Positions 10,238 to 18,119 of a DNA stretch of 34,949 bases are shown here, one piece after another. Source of the DNA: Chlamydiia bacterium. GTDB lineage: Bacteria > Chlamydiota > Chlamydiia > Chlamydiales > Simkaniaceae. Under the pieces are notes generated by a model that saw nothing but the letters and a program-made list of their open reading frames with translations, made no database searches and was not told where the DNA came from. Position numbers and translations under genes: made by a program. The number at the start of each line of letters is the position of its first letter. Position 1 is the stretch's first letter. The stretch lies in NCBI GenBank assembly GCA_020440285.1, contig JAGROK010000044.1:1-34949 (forward strand), in the 5' to 3' direction.

Positions 10238-10270
10238 AAAAAAGAGGATTTCCCCCTTTTTATTCCTCTT
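10238..10270 (-). terminator. Weak terminator or attenuator between rpsA and nusA
   Basis: On the minus strand AAGAGGA (10270-10264) pairs with TCCTCTT (10248-10242) around a 15-nt A/G-rich loop, and T residues continue to 10238. The 7-bp stem is weak, so this is more likely a partial terminator that lowers nusA-operon transcription relative to rpsA than a full stop. Seen by eye only; no folding energy was computed. Confidence 0.35.
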
Positions 10271-10274
10271 CCTC

Positions 10275-11981
10275 TTATTCGTCATCTTCTTTTTTCGTGA
10301 CGATAATATCGTCCCGATTCTCTTTATTCGTCTCTACTAGGTAGTCCTTAATAGAGAGGGAGATTTTTTTGTGCTCAGGATCTAGCTTAATCACCTTTGC
10401 TGTGACTTCGTCACCTACAGCGACAATCTCCTCAACTTTCCCAAAAGCTTGATCAGAAAGCTCAGTCACATGAACAAGTCCTTCAATTCCATTTTCAAGC
10501 TCGATAAACGCTCCAAAGGCGGTGATTTTAGTCACGATTCCTTTGACCACGGTTCCGATTGGAAGGGTCTTCTCGATTGACTCCCAAGGGTTGCTTCCAA
10601 GTTGCTTAACCCCTAATGTGATTTTCTTACTCTCTTGATCAACAGAGAGGATAATCGCTTCAACAGAGTCTCCCTTATTAAGAACCTCTGAGGGGTGAGA
10701 GACTTTTTTGATCCAGCTGAGGTCTGAAATATGAATCAAACCATCAATTCCAGGCTCGAGCTCAACAAAAGCGCCATAATTCGTTAGATTACGGATTTCT
10801 GCTTTTACCGTACTTCCTACAGGATATTTAGTGTCGACATTTTCCCACGGATTTTTCTCTGTTTGCTTGATTCCAAGTGAAATCTTTCCTTCTTCTTTCT
10901 GGACAGAAAGGACAATGGCTTCAAGTTCATCTCCCTTAGTGACAATTTCACTCGGGTCGGTCACATTTTTAACCCACGACATTTCAGAAACATGGATAAG
11001 CCCCTCAATCCCAGGTTCTATTTCGATGAAGGCTCCATAAGGGACAAGGTTAACGATCTTCCCTTTAACCTTGGTTCCTGGAGGATATCTTTCTTCGATC
11101 TCTTCCCATGGATTTGTCTCTTTCTGCTTGAGGCCAAGAGCAACACGTCCCTTGTCTCTATCAATGTGGAGGATCATCACCTCGAGTTCATCATTTAGCT
11201 GAACCATTTCAGAGGGGTGTTTGATCCGCTTCCAAGTCATGTCGGTGATATGAAGAAGACCGTCAATACCGTCTAGGTCGAGGAAAACTCCAAAGTCTGT
11301 GATGTTTTTGACAATCCCTTTGCAGATTTCACCTTCTTGAATATTTTCAAGGAGCTCTGCTTTTTTAGAGCTTCTCTCCTCTTCAAGAAGTTCTCGTCTT
11401 GAAACCACGATGTTTTTTCTTTCAATGTTGATCTTAAGAATCTTGAAGTCGTAGGTGTTATCCACATATTCGTCGATATTCTTAATTCGCTTGTTGTCGA
11501 TTTGAGAACCGGGAAGAAAAGCTTCCATCCCAATGTCTACCATTAGGCCACCTTTCACCTTGCGAATGACTTTTCCTTCGACAATAGATCCTTCCTCACA
11601 ATGCTCAAGGATATATTCCCACTGCCTTTGTCTGCGTGCCTTTTCTCTGGATAGGACAATCTGTCCATCTTCTCCCTCGGCGCGGTCCAAATAGACCTCA
11701 ATCTCATTACCGAGTTGGAGTTCCTTAGGACTATTGAATTCATTTACCGGAATGAGTCCCTCAGATTTTAACCCGACGTCGACAACAACAAAGTCCGGAG
11801 TGAGTTCAACAATGGTTCCCTTAAGAATCTGTCCTATTTCCATCGATGAGATGGAACCTTCTTCTGCGTTTTCTTCTTTATTATCGAGCAGTTGCTTAAA
11901 TAGTTTTGCATCATCGTCTTGGAATTCGACATCGTCGATAATTTTGCTTTCGTTCCAGTCGTATTCTAGTTCTTTGGACAT
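10275..11981 (-). CDS. rpsA: 30S ribosomal protein S1
   Basis: A 568-residue protein with six successive S1 RNA-binding domains. Their starts can be read as [55 protein letters not shown] and [11 protein letters not shown]. Domains 3-6 carry the usual FG/YGAF..L..GI-GL-H core, while domains 1 and 2 are divergent, as in E. coli, where they anchor S1 to the ribosome. The acidic C-terminus ends [13 protein letters not shown]1 captures mRNAs with weak Shine-Dalgarno sites. It is the first gene of the minus-strand block (CT098 position), with its promoter in the intergenic region to the right. Confidence 0.97.
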   Translation of the reverse strand: MSKELEYDWNESKIIDDVEFQDDDAKLFKQLLDNKEENAEEGSISSMEIGQILKGTIVELTPDFVVVDVGLKSEGLIPVNEFNSPKELQLGNEIEVYLDRAEGEDGQIVLSREKARRQRQWEYILEHCEEGSIVEGKVIRKVKGGLMVDIGMEAFLPGSQIDNKRIKNIDEYVDNTYDFKILKINIERKNIVVSRRELLEEERSSKKAELLENIQEGEICKGIVKNITDFGVFLDLDGIDGLLHITDMTWKRIKHPSEMVQLNDELEVMILHIDRDKGRVALGLKQKETNPWEEIEERYPPGTKVKGKIVNLVPYGAFIEIEPGIEGLIHVSEMSWVKNVTDPSEIVTKGDELEAIVLSVQKEEGKISLGIKQTEKNPWENVDTKYPVGSTVKAEIRNLTNYGAFVELEPGIDGLIHISDLSWIKKVSHPSEVLNKGDSVEAIILSVDQESKKITLGVKQLGSNPWESIEKTLPIGTVVKGIVTKITAFGAFIELENGIEGLVHVTELSDQAFGKVEEIVAVGDEVTAKVIKLDPEHKKISLSIKDYLVETNKENRDDIIVTKKEDDE

Positions 11982-12065
11982 GAGTAGGGGTTCTCCGTGG
12001 GTTCATAATGTTTCAACACCCTACCCAAATATTTCAAGACAAGGTGCACCTGTACTAAAGGAGAG

Positions 12066-12095
12066 AGGATAACAAATAATTCCTAAAAAAAGCAA
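12066..12095 (-). promoter_or_regulatory. Candidate rpsA promoter
   Basis: On the minus strand TTGCTT (12095-12090) and TATCCT (12071-12066) are separated by 18 nt, about 85-115 nt before the rpsA start. The match to consensus is modest (three and four of six). The transcript would begin near 12059 and carry a leader of roughly 80 nt containing the GGTGCACC palindrome. Nothing else gene-like is visible between 11982 and 12175. Confidence 0.35.
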
Positions 12096-12175
12096 CCTCT
12101 TAGTTTTTTCTTGTTTTTAACGTGATTTGACATCAAACAGCTTTGTCAATTAAAGTTTTTGCGTTAGAGCAGCTT

Positions 12176-12339
12176 TATACCGCTCATGATTCAAAACTTG
12201 GTTTTTCCCTGTGTCAGTATCTTGATCTTTAACCCTATCTGCATCGCTCCTATCTCTTGGATAGGAGGCTGCTTCGATAGGATCAAACCTCAAGCGCTGA
12301 CTTTGGGAAATTCCCAAGTTTTGAACCACGAGCGGTATA
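12176..12339. repeat. 164-bp full-length imperfect hairpin element (family B)
   Basis: The left end TATACCGCTC (from 12176) continues as ATGATTCAAAACTTGG to 12201. The right end (12314-12339) is its reverse complement with two mismatches over about 26 bases. Pairing continues imperfectly inward through GTCAG (left arm near 12213, right arm near 12297) to an apex formed by TCCTATC / GATAGGA near 12248-12266. The whole element could fold as one long hairpin in DNA or RNA. It has no coding content I can support; a reading frame at 12186-12431 runs across it and out the other side. It resembles a MITE, but no transposase or clear target duplication is visible. Confidence 0.75.
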
Positions 12340-12440
12340 CAGGCGTTAAATATGTTGCATCATTATTTCTTCAGGAAAAGTTTTTTATTTTTTTTAATCT
12401 TGTGGATTCCTCTAAATGCTGGCTGGTTTGATGGGTTCTT

Positions 12441-12815
12441 ATGAATGAAATTATTTTAACTGAGGAAGGGAAATATAATTTTTTTCAGTCTCTCCTTAGA
12501 AGCTTGGTTTTATTGTCAGATAAAGAAAAGCAGAGGAGAGCTTGGGTTGAAGAAAGCGACATGAACTATATCGATTTTGATGAAGTATACATGCTTTTTA
12601 TGAGTCCTTGCGAGTGCGTTCTGACCTGGCATGACCTTTCAAAGGCACAGCATGACATGTTAGAAAAACTCTACAAAATGGTAGAGGATTATGATTCTCG
12701 GTACAAAACAGACGAAGAAATTTGCAATGATCCTGACTGGGATAGGATACGAGAATTTGCGAGAAGGGTTTATGAAGAACTCAAACATGTGAGATATGTT
12801 CCCGACACCCTCTAA
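12441..12815 (+). CDS. Hypothetical protein, small acidic orphan
   Basis: A 124-residue soluble acidic protein with no signal peptide or membrane helix; I do not recognise the family. It starts MNEIILTEEGKYNFFQSLL and has a Trp/Tyr/Asp-rich middle. The spacing of DYDSRYKTDEEICNDPDWD suggests a small alpha/beta or helical domain of the immunity-protein type, but that is only an impression. It has a poor ribosome-binding site (GGG about 7 nt upstream). The TAA stop abuts a MITE-like element at 12816, and another palindromic element lies about 100 nt upstream, so the gene sits alone between two repeats. This fits horizontal acquisition or a genomic hotspot. Confidence 0.6.
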   Translation: MNEIILTEEGKYNFFQSLLRSLVLLSDKEKQRRAWVEESDMNYIDFDEVYMLFMSPCECVLTWHDLSKAQHDMLEKLYKMVEDYDSRYKTDEEICNDPDWDRIREFARRVYEELKHVRYVPDTL

Positions 12816-12980
12816 GAGGGTGTTTAATAATCCATTCGGGCATTAATGGAAAAGATCTTTTCCCCTATGAAACCTGTTTTCAATCTCCGCAAACTTTTCA
12901 AAGTTTACTCCGATCTCCAAACAAATCTCCTAGGGAAAAATCTCTTTTTCCAATGCCCAAAGCAATGATTAAACACCCTC
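12816..12980. repeat. 165-bp MITE-like element, family A, long form
   Basis: The terminal inverted repeats begin GAGGGTGTTTAATAAT at the left (12816) and end ATTAAACACCCTC at the right (12980); they match for about 32 bases with a few changes (both contain GGGCATT). TAA flanks both sides (12813-12815 and 12981-12983), which would be a 3-bp target duplication and is also the stop codon of the preceding gene. The interior has the AAAAGATCTTTT palindrome and no reading frame of note. A shorter relative lies at 33913-34009 in the opposite orientation. The ends resemble those of non-autonomous IS derivatives; no transposase is in the window. Confidence 0.85.
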
Positions 12981-13025
12981 TAAGGCTCTTTACAACTTTT
13001 GGGGAGAGTCTTTAAGATTGAGGTT

Positions 13026-13808
13026 ATGAAAACCGTTGTGATGAAGTTTGGAGGGGCTGCGCTACAAACCCCTAAGCATTTCGCCAATGTTGCAGAGATT
13101 ATTGCTGCAAAGGAGGGGAGGATTGTGGTGGTGGTTAGCGCTATGGGGAAGATGACCGATTCTTTGGCCTCGCTTGCCCATCAAGTTTCTCAAAATCCTG
13201 CGCGGCGGGAGATGGATATGCTCATCTCTGTTGGGGAGCGGATTAGCATGTCTCTTCTTGCCATGGCTCTTGAGGAGCGCAAGATCCCTGCGATTAGTTT
13301 GACGGGGAGTCAATCGGGAATTATCACCTGCAGCCACCATAACGAGGCTTTTATTGAAGATGTGCGCCCTACACGCATCGAGAGACATTTGGATGAGGGG
13401 AAGGTGGTCATTGTCGCAGGGTTTCAGGGGGTAAGTGGTGAAAAAGAGATTACAACCCTTGGGAGGGGAGGAAGTGATACCTCAGCCGTTGCCCTTGCAG
13501 CAGCCCTTGGAGGGGAAAAAGTAGAGTTTTATAAAGATGTTTTGGGCATTTATTCTGCTGATCCTAAAAAAAATAATCAAGCAACTCTTCTCAAGAAACT
13601 TTCTTATAAAGAGGCTCTTGCTTTTTCTGAGTTTGTCATTCACCGCCGCTCCATTTTACTTGCATCAAAAAATGGTTTGCCCTTACACGTATTAACTTAC
13701 GAGAAGGAGCAGTGGAAGGAGTTTCCCGGAACGTGGATTGCTCCAAGTGCCACTCCAAAAGGGCCGGTTTATGAAATTAGTAGAAGAGCTTGTCGACGAG
13801 CTTCTTGA
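13026..13808 (+). CDS. lysC: Aspartokinase, catalytic domain only (no ACT domains)
   Basis: A 260-residue amino-acid-kinase-fold protein that phosphorylates aspartate, the entry to diaminopimelate and lysine. Seen: KFGGAAL (K7), VVVVSAMGKMTDSL, SVGERISMSLLAMAL, GFQGV, TLGRGGSDTSAVALAAALG and DVLGIYSADPK, all diagnostic of aspartokinases. The usual KFGGTS is altered to KFGGAA. The protein ends right after the kinase domain; typical monofunctional enzymes have about 400-450 residues with two ACT domains for feedback control. I prefer the ATG at 13026 over the in-frame TTG at 12999 because family homology starts there and GAGG lies just upstream. The 3' end overlaps the next gene by 38 nt. Confidence 0.82.
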   Translation: MKTVVMKFGGAALQTPKHFANVAEIIAAKEGRIVVVVSAMGKMTDSLASLAHQVSQNPARREMDMLISVGERISMSLLAMALEERKIPAISLTGSQSGIITCSHHNEAFIEDVRPTRIERHLDEGKVVIVAGFQGVSGEKEITTLGRGGSDTSAVALAAALGGEKVEFYKDVLGIYSADPKKNNQATLLKKLSYKEALAFSEFVIHRRSILLASKNGLPLHVLTYEKEQWKEFPGTWIAPSATPKGPVYEISRRACRRAS

Positions 13809-15363
13809 AGAGGGAATTCCGTCCTGGAAAATTGAGAAAGGAGAGGGGGGCGTCACCCTTTACCTTCTCACAAGTCGTCGTCCCTATATTGGGAAGTTTA
13901 TCTTGGAAATGGTTTCCCCTTTAAATCCTGATCATTTTACTCTCTCCCGCGCGCATGAAAAGTTTCTCCTTGCAACGGTCGAGTTTAGTGATGATCTTCC
14001 TGAGATTGAGAGGGTTGTGTATGAGTTAGAACATGGAGCTAGCTCTCCCTACCACGCTGCTCGCATTCTTGAAATGAAAGCACTCTCAATGGATGAAAAA
14101 AAGGGGCTTATCCAAGAAAGGATTTTGAGTGTCATTCGCCGTTTTCCCTCATTTTTTGACTACGATCTTTTTTCAGAAATGCAACATTTTTTTCTCGCTG
14201 TTTCTGATCAATATTTTCGTCCCCGATCGGTCAAAGAGGTTTCTCAAACACTTTCTGCGCTCTACATGCTCCGAAGAAAGGTCCTCACTTCCCATGAAAA
14301 AAGTCCAGGGCGTCGCCATGTTGCCGTAAAAATTATGAGACGTACCCTTTCGTTCCCTTTAGAGCAAGAAGAGGTGCTGCAGGTTTGTATTGGAATGAAT
14401 ATCGTTCGGGGGAATGAGGTTTTTAAAAAAAGTCATCTCTTAAACGCTATTCAAAGCATTCTTCCAGATGCTAAATCTATTTCAGGAAGTGAATATCAAG
14501 AAAAAGAAGAGAGACCCCTTCATCTTTTAACTTTGGAAATAGGGAAAGAGGGAGGGTTCGAAAAGGAAGAAATTGCTGATCTCAAAAGGTGGCTTCCTCG
14601 GACCCTTAAGGGGAAAATTGAACATTTGCAACGCTCCTTGTTTATGCCTCGCAATGAGGAAGAGATTCTCCGCAACGTCGTTACTCTCGGAAGGGAGCTC
14701 CGTTTTGCTCGTGATCTCCCTCAAGTGATTCCTTCTTTTGAAAGGCAAACAGAAACCCATCTTATTTTTAATGTGATCCTTGCTCGTATCTTACTACCTA
14801 AAATGCCTCCGATTGAAGAGGTTCTTCTCGCCTCGCCCCTCAGACCCAAGATTGACCGGGTCAAGCAACTAGGAGTTTTAAGAAAGAAATACCCTAAGGA
14901 GGCTGCAGTGTTTAAAGTAGAGCTTCCCATTGCTCCGTTTCTCCGCGCTGACCATTCTATCGACCTGTATAAGGCCCGCCATGACATTCTTACAAAGCTG
15001 CAAGAGGTTTTTGGGGAAATTCGAGATTATAATGGGGGGATCATCTCCAAGCAAAATGAGGTTTTTTCTTCTTTGAAGGGGATGTTAAAAAGTGATGATC
15101 CACTCCTTTTAGAAAACTTTTTCCACTCCCTTTTTCCTTTGGAAAAAAGGAGCTTTATTGATCCCAACCTCTTAAAAATTCTTTTCCAGCTTTTTCAAAA
15201 AAAGCTTCATTCTCAGGAACCTTATCTTTCTCATAGAGAAAGAAACCATGCTTTTTTTGTGGGAGAAGGGGACGGTTTAGAATCTCTCCAAGGATTGACC
15301 CCTCCTCTCATTACCCTCGATTTTGAGCATGATGGGCGGCAATACACAGGGTTTATCACCTAG
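13771..15363 (+). CDS. Hypothetical protein, 530 aa, coupled to aspartokinase
   Basis: I do not recognise this family. The start is the ATG at 13771, which opens KLVEELVDELLEEGIPSWKIEKG; an in-frame codon at 13738 is less likely because it lies deeper in lysC. The protein is soluble, helix-rich and basic, with no signal peptide. Visible landmarks are an Arg/Lys-rich middle (RRHVAVKIMRRTLSFP), a stretch of large helices around residues 300-400, and EIRDYNGGIISKQNEVF near residue 440. The gene overlaps lysC by 38 nt and ends 16 nt before the convergent 751-residue gene. Pairing with lysC suggests linked expression but not a function. Confidence 0.72.
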   Translation: MKLVEELVDELLEEGIPSWKIEKGEGGVTLYLLTSRRPYIGKFILEMVSPLNPDHFTLSRAHEKFLLATVEFSDDLPEIERVVYELEHGASSPYHAARILEMKALSMDEKKGLIQERILSVIRRFPSFFDYDLFSEMQHFFLAVSDQYFRPRSVKEVSQTLSALYMLRRKVLTSHEKSPGRRHVAVKIMRRTLSFPLEQEEVLQVCIGMNIVRGNEVFKKSHLLNAIQSILPDAKSISGSEYQEKEERPLHLLTLEIGKEGGFEKEEIADLKRWLPRTLKGKIEHLQRSLFMPRNEEEILRNVVTLGRELRFARDLPQVIPSFERQTETHLIFNVILARILLPKMPPIEEVLLASPLRPKIDRVKQLGVLRKKYPKEAAVFKVELPIAPFLRADHSIDLYKARHDILTKLQEVFGEIRDYNGGIISKQNEVFSSLKGMLKSDDPLLLENFFHSLFPLEKRSFIDPNLLKILFQLFQKKLHSQEPYLSHRERNHAFFVGEGDGLESLQGLTPPLITLDFEHDGRQYTGFIT

Positions 15364-15379
15364 CGTGAGTGATAGCGAT

Positions 15380-17635
15380 TTAATCTGACCTTGGAAATGT
15401 AAAAGGGCTGTCAATGGTTGAGACCATTTTAGTTGTTTCATGTCCTTCAGGAATGCGGTAAAACATCCCTTTTTTGCTACTCTCTTTACTTTCTTTCCAT
15501 TGAGCATGCCATGCAGCTAAAGATGCTACGGGGAGGGTTTGAACAGCATTATAGGCATCTTCTGGGGTAAAAGGTCCTTTAGCTGGGCGTTTCTTTGCTT
15601 TTTCTACAAAGTCTTGAATCTTAGGTGTCGTGCTTGTTAGACCTCTCTCTGTTTTGCCCTCAAATCGGTGACTATGGGGGGATAGGCGGCTAAAATGTGG
15701 ATCTTTTCGTCTTAATTCGGAGCTTACGTTGTAGACGGTCAAGTTGATTTGACTAGTATTTTGAGGTAAAGAGATTTGTTGCAATCCATCTCCAAGAAAT
15801 GTTCCTGCAGGGTAGTTTGAAACAGAATCGACATCCTCGACAACATGCTTGATCGTATATTTGAGACCTAGTACTTCAAGTGTAAGGTGATTATTTTGAA
15901 AAAAGGTTGTAAATTGTTCATCATCTTCTTTGCTGATTTGCAAAGCAGCTTGAGTTCGAATACCGAAGTTTGTGACGGGAACTCGATTTGCATGAGCGGT
16001 TTGTTGGACGAATGTTTGCTGAGTATCAAAACCTCCTAGACTTGTTCCTGCAAATAAAACCCGACGGGGTGGGTTTCCTACTACAACGGCTTCATAGAGA
16101 GCCCAATCATCAGGATACTTAGTTTTTAGGCTTAATTGTACATAGCTTAGAAGGGTATCGTTGGTCATTTTGTCTAGAGCTGCGTTTTTCATTTCATTGG
16201 GTAAAGAGCTAATCAGTGCTTTTCTTGTTTCATCAAGGGGTCTTTTTTCAAAGGCAGCAAGGGCAGCAAGTGGAGAAGGGAGGGTAAATGTTTTGAAAAA
16301 AGCTCGATCCTCTTCCTCTGTTGAGTCGTGGTAGAGATATCCAGGACGAGCTTGCACATCTCTTACAATTGTTTGAACTCCTCTTTGAGGATATTTTTCG
16401 CTGCATGTATCTCGCGCTACTCGAATAATAGGGAGATCTTTAGAGGCATTATCATCTGCAGGGGCGAGAACAACCCAATACTTTCCTTTTCCTGAATCGA
16501 CACCCTGCTGAACTTTGTAGTAGACTGTTTTTCCTTCATCGTCTTTGTAAGGGGAGGGGATGATCGCACCCACTTTCCAATTTCCCTCACGATCACTTCG
16601 GATAAGGTGCTTTTTTACAACAACTTTTGAGAGAAGTTCTTGAAAATAGTCATCTTTGTTAGCAGTTGTTGGAGGGTTTTCTATATCATGAAAAGTTTGA
16701 AGGAGCTCTTGTTGATCAATCCAAGGGCGAAAGGTTTCTCGATCTTTGATCGATCGGTTATAGGATCCTCGAATTTCTTCCTTAAATTTTCTTCCGGTAT
16801 AAACGTTCTCTTGAGCTTCTGCGGGTGTTCTTAAGATATTAATGAGGTTTGTTGTATCAGCACCACTACCATATTTTTTAATGCCACGCCTTTCTCTATT
16901 AGTGAGGGAGGTTTTATTCTCAATACGCTGTCTTAAGGACTCAACATCCTCCATTTCGATATTATTCATTCCAATATTGAAATAGTAAATATGTTTAGGT
17001 TCTAGAGGTGTTCCGGCTTTTTCCATTGCATCAAGATTAATATCATAGCGGCTTTCGATTTGTTTTCTTTTTCCTTCTCCACACTCTTGATCTAAAAAGT
17101 TTTTAAAAATCCTAATTGTCTGGCGATTTTGCTCATTCCAAGCTTGGATTTTCTCTGGGAAGAAAAACCCATAGATCACTTCTTCAAACCACGACAGCCC
17201 TTTGGTTAACAGAACAGATTCTCCAGCTACAACAAGATGAGGGCGTGCTGAGAAAATTCCAGGGGGTTCTGTCAGACTTTCTTCTTTTACCTCAGGATGA
17301 GTGGTGAAATAATCGGTAGAGATTTTTGTGAATCCATCCACATGGTAGGAGGTTTTCCCCTCTATATTGAGCGAGGCCGGGTTTGCTATCTGATTTGAGC
17401 TCTCAGCATCAAGTTCCCTTTGGAGATATTCATGTGAGAAATAGAGGGTTTTTGTCATACCTAGAGCATCGGAGACAACGACTTTCCAGCTTAAGCTTTC
17501 TGGAATTTCTGTAAACTCCTTAATATCAATACTTTCTCCTTCGAACCTTCTTTCTAAGTAAAGACGTATTTTTTCAGGATCAAGGGGGTAAGCAGAAGAG
17601 GGATTTGTAATGTTATTTTTATTAATTGCTTCCAA
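15380..17635 (-). CDS. Large protein with lipase-like (alpha/beta hydrolase) C-terminal region
   Basis: A 751-residue protein. I choose TTG at 17635 because a strong Shine-Dalgarno AAGGTGAT (minus strand, 17650-17643) lies exactly 7 nt upstream; an in-frame GTG at 17647 falls inside that site. The N-terminal 500 residues match nothing I know. The C-terminal third has GTSLGG (codons at 16048-16031), a G-x-S-x-G nucleophile elbow preceded by a beta strand (RRVLFA). DVDSV (near 15830) and SPHSHRF (near 15670) follow, giving Ser-Asp-His in the order of an alpha/beta-hydrolase triad. No signal peptide is seen; type III export is possible. It has its own promoter. The lipase function is inferred from the elbow and the residue order. 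Confidence 0.65.
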   Translation of the reverse strand: MEAINKNNITNPSSAYPLDPEKIRLYLERRFEGESIDIKEFTEIPESLSWKVVVSDALGMTKTLYFSHEYLQRELDAESSNQIANPASLNIEGKTSYHVDGFTKISTDYFTTHPEVKEESLTEPPGIFSARPHLVVAGESVLLTKGLSWFEEVIYGFFFPEKIQAWNEQNRQTIRIFKNFLDQECGEGKRKQIESRYDINLDAMEKAGTPLEPKHIYYFNIGMNNIEMEDVESLRQRIENKTSLTNRERRGIKKYGSGADTTNLINILRTPAEAQENVYTGRKFKEEIRGSYNRSIKDRETFRPWIDQQELLQTFHDIENPPTTANKDDYFQELLSKVVVKKHLIRSDREGNWKVGAIIPSPYKDDEGKTVYYKVQQGVDSGKGKYWVVLAPADDNASKDLPIIRVARDTCSEKYPQRGVQTIVRDVQARPGYLYHDSTEEEDRAFFKTFTLPSPLAALAAFEKRPLDETRKALISSLPNEMKNAALDKMTNDTLLSYVQLSLKTKYPDDWALYEAVVVGNPPRRVLFAGTSLGGFDTQQTFVQQTAHANRVPVTNFGIRTQAALQISKEDDEQFTTFFQNNHLTLEVLGLKYTIKHVVEDVDSVSNYPAGTFLGDGLQQISLPQNTSQINLTVYNVSSELRRKDPHFSRLSPHSHRFEGKTERGLTSTTPKIQDFVEKAKKRPAKGPFTPEDAYNAVQTLPVASLAAWHAQWKESKESSKKGMFYRIPEGHETTKMVSTIDSPFTFPRSD

Positions 17636-17663
17636 AACGAAAATCACCTTATTTTATATATTA

Positions 17664-17692
17664 ATTATACCATATTTTACGTTTTTAATTAA
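17664..17692 (-). promoter_or_regulatory. Extended -10 promoter of the lipase-like gene
   Basis: On the minus strand TGGTATAAT (17672-17664) is a perfect -10 hexamer with the TGn extension. A weak TTAATT -35 (17692-17687) lies 17 nt further upstream. A transcript would start near 17657 and reach the AAGGTGAT ribosome-binding site almost at once, giving a leader of about 22 nt. Between here and the rpe promoter (17693-18081) there is no gene, only the hairpin element at 17858-18025 and AT-rich DNA. Confidence 0.65.
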
Positions 17693-17857
17693 ACTGAACC
17701 TTAAGTATTATATATTAAGTGAGTTATATTTATTTATTAATCATAAAACACTTACCATAAGAGTGTTAATGATTCAAATTAAGGGTGAAGATATTGGCCA
17801 GGGGGAAATAGAGCGCCCTCAGGAGATAATATTTTCAGCTTAAAATCTTAACCCTAT

Positions 17858-18025
17858 ATGAACCTATCCAGAATTAAAGATATTTTTTTATTCCATTCTT
17901 TTTGGCACCTTTTTCCTTTTCACTTTGACCCCTTGTCTTTTGGACAATGTGATCAAAGTGAAAAGAAAAAATCTGCTCAAAAATTTAAGAAATCAAATAA
18001 ACCCTTTAATTCTGGATAGGTTCAT
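17858..18025. repeat. 168-bp full-length hairpin element (family C)
   Basis: The ends are a perfect 22-bp inverted repeat: ATGAACCTATCCAGAATTAA from 17858, with its reverse complement ending at 18025. Inside, TTTTCACTTTGA (17917-17928) pairs with TCAAAGTGAAAA (17953-17964), and TTGTC / GACAA (17933-17947) close the apex, so the whole element can fold as one interrupted hairpin. It lacks coding capacity. An AT dinucleotide flanks both ends, but it belongs to the palindrome, so a target duplication cannot be claimed. The sequence is unrelated to the other two repeat families in this window. Confidence 0.8.
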
Positions 18026-18081
18026 GAGTGCTTTTAATGAAAAATTTTGTGGATCACTTTTTGTTGATGATTTTTTGGGTT

Positions 18082-18111
18082 TTGAAAATATTGAAGACTT
18101 AAGCATATAAT
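18082..18111 (+). promoter_or_regulatory. Sigma-70-like promoter of the rpe operon
   Basis: TTGAAA (18082-18087) and a perfect TATAAT (18106-18111) are separated by 18 nt, immediately upstream of rpe. The expected start point, about 18117-18119, is only one to three bases before the rpe ATG at 18120, so an mRNA from here would be essentially leaderless. It may otherwise serve with an upstream start not recognised here. Confidence 0.6.
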
Positions 18112-18119
18112 GGAAACGT

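Noticed and set aside
12127-12149. Face-to-face TTGACA boxes upstream of rpsA
   Set aside because: Neither has an acceptable -10 hexamer at 16-18 nt in its own direction.
12186-12431. 81-residue plus-strand reading frame across the hairpin element
   Set aside because: It starts within the left arm of the palindrome and runs out of the other side; no ribosome-binding site, no recognised protein.
12803-12822. Palindrome CACCCTC-TAA-GAGGGTG suggesting a second, abutting repeat copy
   Set aside because: Only the outer 8-9 bases match the element end; the sequence further left is ordinary coding sequence, so chance or target preference is simpler.
17770-17843. 24-codon reading frame in the 17.7-kb intergenic region
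   Set aside because: Too short, with no family; nothing separates it from chance.
17925-18110. 61-codon frame before rpe
   Set aside because: It is made of the repeat element's right half and the rpe promoter region.
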